Origin: Oxytricha trifallax
Lineage: Eukaryota > Ciliophora > Spirotrichea > Sporadotrichida > Oxytrichidae
Direction: 5' to 3'
DNA: 64,000 nucleotides
Assembly: GCA_000711775.1 (NCBI GenBank)
Contig: ARYC01001547.1
Coordinates: forward strand, 1 to 64,000
In this document: piece after piece, positions 20,823 to 32,649 of the stretch
How positions within the stretch are numbered: position 1 is the first letter of the stretch
How the letters are laid out: each line of letters starts with the position of its first letter
Position numbers and translations under genes: made by a program
The notes under the pieces: generated by a model
The model's database searches: none
The model's input: only the letters and a program-made list of their open reading frames with translations
Told to the model about the DNA's origin: nothing

Positions 20823-23800
20823 GGTATAATTCTCATAGAAGATCAGTGACTGAACTAGACTTCAAGGCAAATGGTAAAATTCCTTAACTTAATTGTTAAA
20901 ATGAATAAAATTCAGTGAGAGATTAATAATAGGAGAATCAAAGCAATTAATAATCAGACAAGAATATAAATATTTTACAATAAGAAATAATAGAAGACAG
21001 TCTTAATGCAATCGAGAATCATTAACCAAATGATCTGTAGCTACATTTATTAACTCTTATTGATATATTATTGAGTTGTATTTTATAAAAATCTATTGAT
21101 TAGAACGAGTATATTGGGCAATATATGATTGACTTCTAAGATCAAGAATAACAGTAATTAGACTACAATTTATCAAATGCTTAACTAAACCATGATTAAA
21201 ATGATGAGATCAGTAATTTAGGTGGATGCTAAGAATGTTTCAAAGAGACTTTAAGTAGAATTCAGAATGAAAGGACTGTTATTACATCACATTTTCAGAA
21301 TTGAAATTTACTTAAAATTATGATATTAATTTCTAACATTGAAATATCACTAGAGAGATAAATTTGAACATCAAAGGACTCAAGCGAAAGCAATCATTAA
21401 AATAATCTATGGTTGATTAAAGTAAGATTTTTAACTTAATTGTAACTTATGAACTATAGATAACAAGAAGCTGATAATGAGAAGAAACAGTCAAGATATA
21501 TTATCTACGACAGACTAGAAACTTACAGGTTCATTTAATAGCAATAAATCTCACAATATTATGGATTAGACTTACTTCAAGAAAATTTTGAACCCTACAT
21601 CATTAGCTTAGAAATAACTACCTGATCCTGTGAAAGTACTCAAATCTTCTCAATCTATGCGAAGATTATCACAATATCATTCTGGTTAAATGATTGGAAA
21701 TCATCTTGTAGCTCCGATCGCCTAAATTAATTTGCCTCTCAATCCTAAAAAGGTTGGGCAGCAATAAAAACAAAATTAAGGCGAGACTTAGTGCACTACT
21801 CAATCTGATACAAACAATTCGTTTGTTTAAAACCAAATAGGAAATAAATCCAAGATATTATCTTCATGAAGAACTGGTCAAGGTTTGGGCAAGTAATTCA
21901 GTAAGAGAAAGTAGTCCCCAAAAATTGTAGCTGTTTATAATTTACAACAAAAGACTAACAAAGAAAATGGAAATTTAATATAGAGGGAGTTATTGAATAT
22001 GAGTATTAAGAAACACAGTCGGAAACCTTCTTCAAGCAATAATCTAGAGGAATTTGCTATTTAAGACGATTCACAAAAAGACCTAAAGCTTTAAAACTTT
22101 CCTAAATTATCTGCAGATTTAAACACTAATAATATCAACAATATCTTTGCAAAGTATGAGACTTAGAGCAGACAAGGGAGTTCAGAGAAACTCAGATAGA
22201 GTTAGGAAGGAAGTAAAATATAGTAGATAGCTAATAAATATGCAACATCAAAGCAAACAATTAATCATACAGATCAGAGCAGCAGTATAACTATGTTTGA
22301 AGACTCAAATATCTAGAGATAAGCCTATAAAAATCAAGTAAAAAATAGAAGCAAGAGATTAAGTATGGGAGATCTCAATAGGGTTCCTAGCTTAAACCCT
22401 AGCTTAGCTTAGAATAAAACACTACTAGGAAGTAATAAACCCCTTAAAACTAGTAGAGTAGTATAAAAGTAGCAGTTTCAATAAAAGATTCCAAGCTCAT
22501 AGCAATTACTGCTTAAAAATTCTAAATAAAACATATCAACCTCAAGTTCAATATTTTCAACAAATGAGACCTCAATCAGAAACATGAGCAAGTTGCTTTT
22601 AAGGAAAAACAGCCATTAGTAATTTTAAACTCTTAATTATATCTAAAAGTTACAACAAACTAAAATGTAATAAATTGGCTAGCCATAGTAGAAAGTGAAT
22701 TAAGTTTAAAAGTAAGCTACTAACCATTAAAGGACAAAATCTGACTTGAGTAATCTTAAAAATCAAATTGGTCTTTAAAGTGCAGAGAAAATCCAATAAA
22801 ATCTTTATGAAAAAGTATACAAAAAACTTGGGCACGACCAGATCTCTCACTCTAAACAATTTCAATCATCTTAAAATTCAAAAGCATTTGACAATAATTA
22901 AAATCACAACTTAGCCGATTAACTACTCTAGCAGCAGATTTAATAAGAAATACAAAATCTAAAAATTTTAGAAGAATAGGATGAGAGCTAGAACGTTTCT
23001 TCTTAATATGATTCCTTAAATTTATATTCAAATAAAAACAGTGTAGACTAAGATCTACAGCGATAAACTCATACATTAACAAACCTAAATATGCATTTTT
23101 CAGAGTCAAAACTATAACCTAGCTGCTACAGCACAAATAATCCTTAATACAATAACTCAAATTAAAAGCATTAATTAGTTCAAAATTAATTAATTGATTA
23201 AACTCATAACTCGGGCTTTGACCACAATTACGTTTATGAAGGAGATTTCGAATCGACTGAAAGTCCAATTATGAAAGGAGGTTTCACAATTTAATAAGTT
23301 GACCAAGACTACAATTATCATAATAATTAGGTTTTATCTTAAAATATGGAATAAGTTGAGCAACCTTATATGCTTAATAGCTCTCATAGTAAGTTGAGCC
23401 TGAAATAAAATATCTCCTAGTTTAACAACAATAGATTAACGAATGGGAAAGATGCTAATTACATAAATCAAGGTTTCTAGGATAATTCTTCAAATCCCTA
23501 GAATATAAACGAGTTAATAAGGATGTCTTAAAACGAGTAAAATCTACTGAGAATTTAAGAGGAAGTGGAGGATGAAGAACTCTTAAATAATAATTAGGAT
23601 TATGAAAACAACAATGTGATATTCTTCGATGCAAATGAAAACATAATTCATATTACTAATGGTGGAAAATCGCAAAATAATTTACTATCGTAGCCTACAG
23701 ATAGAAACTAAAACCAAATTTACAGTGATCAATATTAAGTTTAGTCGCAATATTAGTCTAATAATTTAAGTGAAAGACAAAATTAAATAAACAGCAATAA

Positions 23801-26129
23801 TTTATCTGATAATACAACTAGATAGTACTTTTATTCTCACTCCTCTAATAGTCTAAATAATTAATCACGCAATAAAAGAGACAATATCTGTTCACCCCGA
23901 GGTACCTCCCCCCACCCCTCCCCCCAGTCCATAAACCGAGGTACCTCCCCCCACCCCTCCCCCCACCTCAAAATGAAGTCCCCCTTATATTCCCCAATTT
24001 AAATGAACAAACATATTCCCAAGGTATGAATCGACTCACTTGTGACATCTCACTCTCCTTATAATATTTACTCTTAAATGACATAAATTTTTCTAAAATC
24101 TTTAATATCATTTTTATAGCTATGTTGATGTTATTTTTAATTTTTGGCAACTCTCACTTCGTCCGTCAAATATTTTAGAGATATACTCCAATCGGAAAAT
24201 ATATTTCAATTGAGTTTAGATTATCTAGAATTTTTGCAGATTTTATTAATACAATAGATTATACACATAAAAATAACAAAAATCTTTTTCAAACTAAATC
24301 AACTTGATTCAATTTTAATTTAAAAATTAGCATGAGTAAATTTTACAAAATATTCATTTACTGTCTAGAATAAAAACTATTATTTCATAATTTATGAATA
24401 AATTCAAAAATGATTATGCTTGATAATTTTATTATTATTTCAAAATGTTGAATTTATTCATAAATTATGAAATAATAGTTTTTATTCTAGACAGTAAATG
24501 AATATTTTGTAAAATTTACTCATGCTTATTTTTAAATTAAAATCGAATCAAGTTAATTTAGTTTGAAAAAGATTTTTGTAAATTTTATGCATATAATCTA
24601 TTGTATTAATAAAATCTGCAAAAATTCTAGATAATCTAAACTCAATTGAAATATATTTTCCGATTGGAGTATATCTCGAAAATATTTGACGGACGAAATG
24701 AGAGTTGCCAAAAATTAAAAATAACATCAACATAGCTATAAAAATGATATTAAAGATTTTAGAAAAATTTATGTCATTTAAGAGAAAATATTATAAGGAG
24801 AGTGAGATGTCACAAGTGAGTCGATTCATACCTTGGGAATATGTTTGTTCATTTAAATTGGGGAATATAAAGGGGACTTCATTTTAAGGTGGGGGGAGGG
24901 GCGGGGGGAGGTACCTCGGTTTATGGACTGGGGGGAGGTACCTCGGGGTGAACAAATATCATTTAGATAATTTTAAGTTGTTTATAGATATTAAACTAAT
25001 ATAATTAAGACAACTTAAATGAGGATATTCACACATGCTCTAGCGATGAATGCCTTAAAACTGGAGAAGTTACTCTTGAAAACCCATAAAGCTTTTAGTT
25101 ACAATAGTAATCTTTCACTAGTAATTAAAACGGGCAATTTTACATTCCTCCAAATTTTGGGGGGGGGTCTAAGTCGGTGGCAGAAATTTTTCGAAAACCT
25201 AAGTCGGTGGCAACATTAATTTTTCAAAATTCACCAAAATCCTAAGTCGGTGGCATAATAAAATTTTTTTCTTTTTCCAATTGGGAATCAATAAGTACCT
25301 CAATATATATGAAAATTTTATCACAGAAAGTTAATCAATCTCCATCATAACAACTTAGACATTTGACGGACACAGTTTAACATATAAAATAAAATAGAAT
25401 TCATAAATAATTTGTATCCCTTTATCAAATAAGTTTAAATAAAAATATAACTATATAAATATCAATGAAATAATATCACATTGAAAAATAATGATATTTT
25501 GAAAAAAATTAAAATCGAAGTATGTTATAAACTAATTGTCAATGTGATATTATTTCATTGATATTTATATAGTTATATTTATATTTAAACTTATTTGATA
25601 AAGGGATACAAATTATTTATGAATTCTAAATTTATTTTATATGTTTAACTGTGTCCGTCAAATGTCTAAGTTGTTATGATGGAGATTGATTAACTTTCTG
25701 TGATAAAATTTTCATATATTGACGTACTTATTGATTCCGAATTGGAAAAAGAAAAAAATTTTATTATGCCACCGACTTAGGATTTTGGTGAATTTTGAAA
25801 AATTAATGTTGCCACCGACTTAGGTTTTCGAAAAATTTCTGCCACCGACTTAGACCCCCCCCCCAAAATTTTGACTATAACGATCTAAACATTCATATAA
25901 ATTATATTATAATTCATCAGTAAATGTATAATTGGATATATCAATCAAAAATTTATAAATTAGGAGAGAGATAAACTAATATTTACGGTAAATTCCTGGG
26001 TCCAAGAATTATTAAAATCTGGGAAGTTAAGCAGTAGGCAGTTTCTATCACTAGCCATTCAACAATATTAGTAATATTAGAGAGACAGAGCAAGAAGATG
26101 ACAATTCGATTGAAGAAATTCATAAATGA
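20823..26129 (+). CDS. Q/N/S-rich unknown protein, interrupted by two foldback elements
   Basis: About 1,060 aa once an IES (21308-21345), an intron (21422-21459), two foldback elements and an IES (25891-25976) are removed. The N-terminal part holds a helical segment ending LLTLIDILLSCILQKSIDQN. The rest is low-complexity Gln, Asn and Ser, with a charged segment VEDEELLNNNQDYENNNV near 23570. The C-terminus reads QPFNNISNIRETEQEDDNSI then EEIHK. Stop TGA 26127-26129. TGA also occurs in frame at 21302 and 21867, with coding sequence continuing on both sides. The initiator is not certain; the frame is open from about 20770. No known domain. Confidence 0.7.
21308..21345 (+). other. IES, pointer ATTGAAAT
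   Basis: 38 bp between ATTGAAAT at 21300-21307 and 21338-21345. Excision keeps the frame into NITREINLNIKG, though the pointer itself contains TGA. Confidence 0.65.
21422..21459 (+). other. spliceosomal intron, 38 bp
   Basis: GTAAGA donor and CTATAG acceptor, phase 1, joining SMVDQ to NNKKLIMRRNS. Confidence 0.7.
23889..24954. mobile_element. foldback element 1, 1,066 bp, inside a gene
   Basis: Two arms of about 500 bp form a near-perfect palindrome around about 24430. Ends are TGTTCACCCC and GGGGTGAACA, next to G/C runs and GGTACC boxes. The left end has an extra copy of the GAGGTACCTCCCCCCACCCC block. AATATC is duplicated on both sides (23883-23888, 24955-24960). Both arms carry the same 60-codon frame (MPKIKNNINIAIKM..), which I take as incidental. 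Removing the element with one AATATC restores the host frame. Confidence 0.9.
25159..25865. mobile_element. foldback element 2, about 707 bp, inside the same gene
   Basis: Palindromic arms of about 330 bp around about 25510. Ends are runs of nine or ten G or C, then TCTAAGTCGGTGGCAG and two more CTAAGTCGGTGGCA copies. AAATTTT flanks both sides (25152-25158, 25866-25872). Precise removal gives YIPPNFDYNDLNQ in frame. Its repeats are unlike those of element 1. Confidence 0.9.
25891..25976 (+). other. IES, pointer AAAC
   Basis: 86 bp between AAAC at 25887-25890 and 25973-25976. Removal shifts into the C-terminal frame DLNQYLRQIPGSKNYQ. Confidence 0.65.
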
Positions 26130-26350
26130 GAGAGAATAATGAGACAGTCTGTTTTATATAATAAATAAACTATGTTATTTGTAAATAGTTTTTGTAGAAT
26201 TTGGAATAATTTGAAATTCACGACATGACATAATAAGACTTAGTTTTGATTTATTTGTATTTTAACATAGTTTTACATTAAAATTAACATCTATATATTT
26301 ACAAAGTGAGCTTATTATATTTATAAATCATATGATATTGCATACAAATT

Positions 26351-27009
26351 TCAATATCTGAAGATGCCGTTGGTATTATTGCTGATATCCTTGTTCATTC
26401 TCACTACTCCAAATATAATGCAGCACTCGAATATAAAGGGCACTAAACCGAAGAAGGCCCAAAGAGGCCAAATGTAGGTGAATCTCCAGCTGTCTAGAAT
26501 GAACCATGTCGTAAACAAACATCCCAAAAAATGCAAGAATATCTAGACTATTAAAATAAATTAATCTTACTCATAGATAATAAATTTGTTAAAAATTACC
26601 AATAAAAAATACTCATGTATTAAAATAATATATACTTGACTATGTTGAATTAGTTGTAGAGGAGGGACATGCCTAGGACCATTACAACAAATTCAAATGA
26701 AATGCAAAACAAATAAGCTATGCAAATTCCTACGAGTGTCTTCTAGGCAGTTTGGTAGACCATTATATATATATTTATAGTAATCTATTTTCGATCTGCT
26801 TTTTATGTTATTTTATGATACAATTTAAAGGTTTTGATTTAAAAAAATGAAGTTTATTCATCGGAAGTAGAGCTGTAATTGAAGCCAATACCCCAATAAA
26901 TATGGTCGTCAGTTTACTGTAGAACCAAAGCCAATAATAAAACTTAAATAAGCACGAGGGTGAACTTAGCTGGCATCAGGTATTGAGGAGGTTCAATCAT
27001 GTTTGTCAT
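26351..27009 (-). CDS. TMEM107-like transition-zone membrane protein
   Basis: About 154 aa with four predicted membrane helices after removing IESs 26754-26855 and 26552-26643. Helix 1 is KFTLVLIQVLLLALVL, helix 2 LVGICIAYLFCISFEFVVMV, helix 3 HFLGCLFTTWFILDSW, helix 4 IWPLWAFFGLVPFIFE. The spacing and the H-x..FI-x-D/E-x-W-x-x-T-x-x-W signature between helices 3 and 4 match TMEM107. That is a small protein of the ciliary transition zone MKS module that helps gate membrane proteins into cilia. Start ATG 27007-27009; stop TGA 26351-26353. The match is by motif and topology, so moderately sure. Confidence 0.65.
26552..26643 (-). other. IES, pointer GACTAT (plus strand)
   Basis: 92 bp between GACTAT at 26546-26551 and 26638-26643. 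Excision gives YNQFNIVQIFLHFLGC. Confidence 0.8.
26754..26855 (-). other. IES, pointer AGTTT (plus strand)
   Basis: 102 bp between AGTTT at 26749-26753 and 26851-26855. Excision gives STSDEQTAQKTLVGI. Confidence 0.75.
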
Positions 27010-27356
27010 TTTTTATATTTAAATTTTTGAATATTCTAACTATTTTATTCTTATTACAAATAAAAAGTTTATTCATATAATGAGTTGTAAAGAGAGATAT
27101 CAAGAAATTAAAGAAATAAAGGATTTTATAAATCAAAGTGACATCAAATATCATAAATTTTATAATAAAATATATCGAATATTTTTAGTTTAAAATAACT
27201 TAATATTTTATTGAATTTATTTTATTCAAAATACTACCAATACTCATTCAAAGTTCATTACAAACTCTGAAGCGAGTTACAATTATATATACCAAAATGT
27301 TTTTACAATTAACTCATTTGTCTTAATAACCTCTATCTAATGAAAAAAATCTAAAC

Positions 27357-28958
27357 TCAAGCAGACTGAAATTGAATGCGGGAGTACTTTTTGAAACTCA
27401 AGCTATGATCAGGTGTCTGAAAATTCATTTAATCTTACATGTTGCAAATACTTTCACTTTTCTTTATTGTCTATAGTCTTTACTTTGATTGTATTTATGC
27501 TCTGTCATTTCTCATAAGGGAGTTAAATGCATGTGTTGGCATTTATTAAAACCTGGGATGATTAGGATCTCTTATAGAGTTTGTTTAAGCTGCAACGCTA
27601 GACTTAGTTGACAAGCTTTCATAACTTTAATCATAAATACTTAAGTTATCGATTTTTTATTTTGATGAAAGGAAAGGTTTGCTTTAACACATTTAAGGTA
27701 TTGAATCTTAAAAAAGCCTCCTTGCTTCATTAGATCCAAAATTAGATTAGTTAGAGTGTCTATTAGATTAATGCTTTTGTTAATCTAGCAGGAAGGACGA
27801 TTTGTATTTTCTGAACCAACCTGGTGTCTAATCTACACTCTACTCAACAACTCTTTTAAGAAGTTTGTTATTTTCCACCTTATAATTCACAAACTTTGCT
27901 TTGTAGAATCTCATTTGAAAGCCAATAATCAAAATACAGAGACCTCGATAGTAGTTTAGAAGCTTCATGTAATTATTATATTCCATGAAGTTGAAAAGTA
28001 GAACTTCAAAAACAACAAAAAGAGTAAGTAAAGAGTTCAAGCTTAGTCTATAATCTCTAAGGCTTTTGAAAGATGTCAGAAACCAGATCAGAAAAGTTAA
28101 AGTTGTGTAAAATATTAGCCTTTAAAAATCTTAGAACTGACCTATCAACAGAGCTTGAAATTAAAAATTATAATTTAACTATGTAATTGATAGATAATGT
28201 CAATCTTTGAAGTAATCGAATGAAAAAAGGCATTGAGTTTCTCTTAGTTTGTTGTCAAAGAATCACCAATCTCATTCATACTACTTTAAAGCTATTTCTA
28301 CATACTTTATTAAACTTAAAGCTCAGAAAAAGTGTCTTAGGTGATTCTATAAGTTTCTTGCAAACTTGAGTCTAATACTGTTTGACCATCTATTAATCTC
28401 AACCTATAAATAATAAGCCTTTATCATCCTTACAATCTTTCGTGAGCTAGATGTGATGACTAATCAAGACCCTCAATCAAATTTTGTGTGTTCTCTTACC
28501 AAGCTTCTTATTTCAAATAGTAACAAGTTTGTTAAGTGTGAGTAAAAAATAGACTGTAAGAGTTCCACTTATCTCCTTCGAGTTTTGATAAACATTATTT
28601 GAGTTCTTTGTTTTCACATCTTACTTTTTCTTTACCAGATATCATGAGGTGACAATTCATCAAACCAAAAGCAATCTACAAAGTATTTTCCTTAAATAAC
28701 ATTATAAAAGTACCTTAGATTAATGATTTTCATCGAGATTTAAGCAATTTTCTGATAAGTTTTAAACTAGGTCTTTCATACATGAATTTGATCTAGCAAC
28801 TTTTGCTAGATAATCAAAGCTCTCTATATTTGTTATGACATTCAGGTTATATTACATTTTAATCCATACTGATTTCTCTCATCATGATGATCTTAGGATT
28901 GAGTGATTGGAGCAACAAGTGAAGAAATAACAATTGCTAGTTTAGAAAACTTTTTCAT
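27357..28958 (-). CDS. KAR5/GEX1/Brambleberry-like nuclear fusion protein
   Basis: Signal peptide (MKKFSKLAIVISSLVAPITQ), then a Cys-rich luminal domain: SCMKDLVQNLSENC, FGLMNCHLMISGKEKVRC, LKQCLSKLEGDKWNSYSLFF, THTQQTCYYLKQEAWQ. The order of LMNCHL..SGK..C, W-x-x-Y-x-x-FFTH and C..QEAWQ is the signature of the KAR5/GEX1/Brambleberry family. These proteins act at the nuclear envelope in fusion of gametic nuclei; in ciliates that would be pronuclear fusion at conjugation. A helical region is followed by two hydrophobic segments (SLLTLFVVFEVLLFNF and YRGLCILIIGF) and a Ser/Gln-rich tail. IES 28831-28853, intron 28676-28713 and an interruption at 28400-28438 are needed; one more break lies near 28160-28030. 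Confidence 0.8.
28400..28438 (-). other. IES (pointer AATCT) or 30-bp intron
   Basis: AATCT lies at 28395-28399 and 28434-28438. Alternatively a GTAAGG..TATAG intron is nested in it. Both give an open frame and remove a TGA. Confidence 0.5.
28676..28713 (-). other. spliceosomal intron, 38 bp
   Basis: GTACTT..TTGTAG, phase 0, joining ENHQSK to IAFGLMNCHL. Confidence 0.65.
28831..28853 (-). other. IES, pointer TATATT (plus strand)
   Basis: 23 bp between TATATT at 28825-28830 and 28848-28853. Excision gives GLKCNIESFDYLAKV. Confidence 0.7.
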
Positions 28959-29071
28959 ATATTTTGAGTTAGAATGATGATTAATGATAGAAAATAAATT
29001 TGTAAATTATTAATTATAAACTAAATCTTGATTTATGATAAATTCAAATCCTCTTAAATCTTTAATTTTAT

Positions 29072-30575
29072 TCATGGACATTTTCTTTCAATCATAATTG
29101 AGCCATGCTCCTCATATTCTTGTCTGCTCATCCACATTTGTTAAAATGATCCCAATGAACTTAGAATAGAACCTCCAACCCAAGATGAGAATTTTCTTTC
29201 GTTACTGCTTATGACCTTTACTTTGACATTTTAAGGAGAGATTTCTGGAATTTGTCTTTGCAGTCTTTCTAAGAACCCTTTGAAGAGAGTATTGCCTCCT
29301 GAGAGAATTACGTTTTGGAAGAGATCTCTTCTGATATCAATATCTGATTTGCCAATAGATTCTACGATCATGTGTTAGATACCAGTAAAGCCAGGTAATT
29401 TTTCATTAGGTACGAACATCTTCTCTGTGAAAGAGACTCTCTCACCTTGCAAGCTAATTTGATTTCCATCAGGTAACTCATAGTTCAAAGTTTTAATAGT
29501 CTCCAAGCTTCTATCATCAATTTAATCTTCACTTACGTAGAACATTTCTTCCTTAAGATCTCTAACAATTTCTTCTTTTGACCATTGCATGTAAGATGGA
29601 TGCACAAGATTGGTGTCAACTCTTGTGGTCTCAAATGTCTCTACTCCGTTTATGTTTTAGAATTTCTTTTTGAATGCAAATCTTGGGAGGACTTCAATTC
29701 TCTTATCATTCTCAAGCCAATTCATTAAGTCGTTAGTTAGAGTTTGACCTCCAATATCGTACTTAATGATGCATTTTTGCAGAGCATAACCATCATGTAC
29801 AGGGGTTGCATAAGTAGTTTTGCTTCCAGAATCAACAATTATCGCAGTTGATCTACCGCAAGAAAATGAAGCTAGGACTGGTGCTTTGCCTATAAAGATT
29901 GCTGGGACTTGATACTTTTCAAACATGAACTCTGTAAGCTTTATTCTGGCTTCCTTATTGTGCAAAGCTGTCTCTGTAAAAAGTAATGGAGTTTCCTTGG
30001 GATTTATCATCAAATTATCAATCAGACTCTTATTCAAGATATCCTCTAAGAAATCAAAGTTGACTAAAGAAAAGGTGTTATTTACTAGTCAATATGTATC
30101 TTACTTATGCCTGCTTCGGAAAATAGAGGTTGAATTTCCATATTATCTCTTTTATAGTTTAGCTCAGCTGAACCCACTATATATTTCCTTGATTATTTCT
30201 ATTGCTCAACTCCAACATCTGCCATGTCAACATCCTCTTCAGATACATGTCCATCTAATATGCCAGCATACTATATCAATTTTAAAAGTCATGAATACAA
30301 AACAGAGTAACAGGGATTGATATTGCTAAAGCAATCTTTATAATCAAGATGTACTTACAGATGGAATCACGCTTCTTGGGCAATCTTCACCAGAGTAGCC
30401 TAAAAACAAACATAATTAGTAATTTCAAATATCGTTACCTGCTCTTGTTTGAAATGATCCAATATCGATCACACAACTTGAAACGTCGTCTACATAAATT
30501 AGATTAGCCAAAGTTTTTGATAAAGAAAAATTGAGAGATGAATATTTGCGCCAAAGTCTTACCTCCGCAATACAT
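29072..30575 (-). CDS. ARP4: actin-related protein 4 (BAF53/ACTL6 family)
   Basis: Actin-fold protein of about 420 aa in five exons. The N-terminus reads [28 protein letters not shown], quoted here as [20 protein letters not shown]. That has the GEDCP typical of ARP4/BAF53. Further: PLLFTETALHNKEARIKLTE, VPAIFIGKAPVLASF, GRSTAIIVDSGS (second phosphate loop), PVHDGYALQ, then RRDLFQNVILSGGNTLFKGF and FSSWVGGSILSSLGSFQQMW. The C-terminus is Arg-Lys-Cys-Pro. ARP4 is a subunit of chromatin remodelling and NuA4-type acetyltransferase complexes. Introns 30490-30562, 30400-30438, 30271-30358 and 30064-30104 have canonical ends; no IES is required. Confidence 0.9.
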
Positions 30576-31079
30576 TGCTTAAAAATAAATATTTTATAAA
30601 ATGAATTATTAATTATTATTTCATTCCAAGGGATTAATCATTAGCTATTCAATAAATCCTCCTATAAAATATTTGAATATTAGAATATTTGAAAATGACC
30701 CTTAAGAAATATGTATCCTCTTAAAGAACTATAAAATCTTTATATACTAAATGAAAAAGAAGAGATCAATAAATTGAGAAGGAATTGATATATTGAATTA
30801 CATATTTTTAAAAGTTAATAGAATATTTCAGAATATTAAATGAAAATACTGAACTTTGAATAGTATCTATTCTTGAATTTTTTTCTTAATTATTATGTTT
30901 AATCTAGTAATCTTAGTGCTAATATAAAATTTTCATAACTAATCAAAGTGCAGCTTTTTAAAATGAATAATATAGATTAATATGACAACAAGTAAAAAAA
31001 TCCAAAAAATTTGCAAATAAATTTAAATATTTAAAACAAGAGCTATTGATCTTTCACATTATTTATTGATACAATTTGT
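30576..31079. other. AT-rich spacer
   Basis: Between the ARP4 start and the RING gene stop. Nothing recognised; it presumably holds the ARP4 promoter. Confidence 0.6.
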
Positions 31080-32405
31080 TCAGAATCCGAATAAAGAGAA
31101 AAGTAACTGTGAAACTCTGACTAAAAGTGTCTCATAGTAATTGAGATCGATGGTGTTTGAGATATAGAATATATTATCATTTTGTAAATCCTTCATCAGA
31201 GTAATCCCCTATTACTTTCTTTTGCTCACTTCTTTGAAATTCTTTGCATACCAGATCAATATCAAAACTATATAAGATGTTAGTTTTTTTAATTTGAGGT
31301 AATCAAAAATAGAGATAACAATTATGGGCTATTCGATGAAATAATAGAATAGATTAAATTAGCAAATATTTATATAATTGATCGGATTCTAATTCAGATG
31401 ACGTCATTAATATTATGATATAAAAAAATATATTTCTATAACATATACATAAACTTACTTGGAGTGAAGATAGTCATTACAATTTTTATAGTCTTGAAGT
31501 AAGGAAAAAGCATGTTAATTATCCATATAAATCTTTCATAAGCTGTCGGTATATAGTTTTTGTCAAATTTTACCTAGAGTCTCTGCATAATCTTTTTGGA
31601 TTAAAATTCTTAGGTATTTAACTGCAAAATCTTCATATATTTCTAAAATATCTCTTTAAGAATAGAATAAATTTACCTCAGGATTTACTTTTCTACTAAG
31701 TGAGTCAAGAACAATATTAATTGCAAATTCCTAAAAATATGGGATTACAATATTAAGCTAAATTTACCTCGATGGTTAGATTTACTTATCTTCTGCACAG
31801 TGGGCAATTTTTAGTATTATTCAGAAAGTATTTGAAGATGCAAAGCTGACAAAATCTATACAATGATTAAATTCAGTTTATTAGAGATAAATGAGTTTCA
31901 CTCGCCTTTAAAAATCATATAGTCAATAATGGCTTGAACTAATATAAACCGTTTATGATTTTAATGAAGAATGTACATTCTAAAAACATCTTATAACTTA
32001 CGTATGGCCACAAACTAAGCTGATCGGTTTGACATACATATGGAGGCATATTGAGCATTTAATATCCTTGTCCATAATTTTCTTGAGTTGCTTTCTCTTC
32101 TGCTCTTATATTTCCTTGTTTTTAGACTCCTCACGGCTGAGATGCAGCATCTACGATGATCTCTGTCTTCGAGCGGTCTAGGAAAGTTCCCTTTTAATTT
32201 ATTGCTAGTGCTATTATGCGTGATTCATTCCAAAGTTTTAATTGGCTTAATTTGCGAGATTAGTCTGAGTTCCCTGAGAGGATGAGGAAGTAGGGATTTC
32301 TCTCGTTGATTTAAAAGATAGAGATTAAGTATTTTCGTGATCTTGAATATTGAAGAATGAGGTGTCCATATCAACGAGACCTCCGATGCATGAAGTCATT
32401 TCCAT
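31080..32405 (-). CDS. RING-finger membrane protein (probable E3 ubiquitin ligase)
   Basis: ATG 32403-32405. After a Gln/Ser-rich N-terminus and a basic helix comes a C3HC4 RING finger: CSICLHMYVKPISLVCGH, intron 31856-32001, FCQLCIFKYF, NCPLCRRQ. All eight zinc ligands are present in the expected spacing. Further exons read EFAINIVLDSLSRKVNPE and IYEDFAVKYLRILIQKDYAE. Hydrophobic segments follow (FIWIINMLFPYF and LTSYIVLILIWYAK), suggesting C-terminal membrane helices, and it ends LFSLFGF. One 3' junction (about 31270-31460) does not close in phase as read. E3 activity is inferred from the RING; the substrate is unknown. Confidence 0.75.
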
Positions 32406-32649
32406 TTTCACTTAATTTAGTAGTATATTTAAAGATTATTGTTTATTAATTTAAACTAAATTTACTACATGCAATTCAATCTTAGAATTCATTTCATTTT
32501 ACTTAAACTAACAGTATAAATAGCTGTAAAAAACAAAAATCATAATTATTATTTTAAATTGCTTAAGAAAACACTAATCTCATGAACAGATAAAAGTCAC
32601 AATCATCTCATTCTTGTTTATTTTATATTTGATTTATTCGAAGAGAGAA

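Noticed and set aside
21867..21869. Short IES around this TGA (AAGA or CAAG repeats nearby)
   Set aside because: Every small repeat pair tried puts the downstream frame out, so I left the TGA as an unexplained in-frame codon.
24705..24887. A 60-codon frame present in both arms of foldback element 1 as a transposon gene
   Set aside because: The identical frame in both arms follows from the palindrome. It has no recognisable motif and is too short for a transposase.
29925..30320. 131-codon plus-strand frame
   Set aside because: It is the antisense shadow of ARP4 exons and introns, which are unambiguous on the minus strand.
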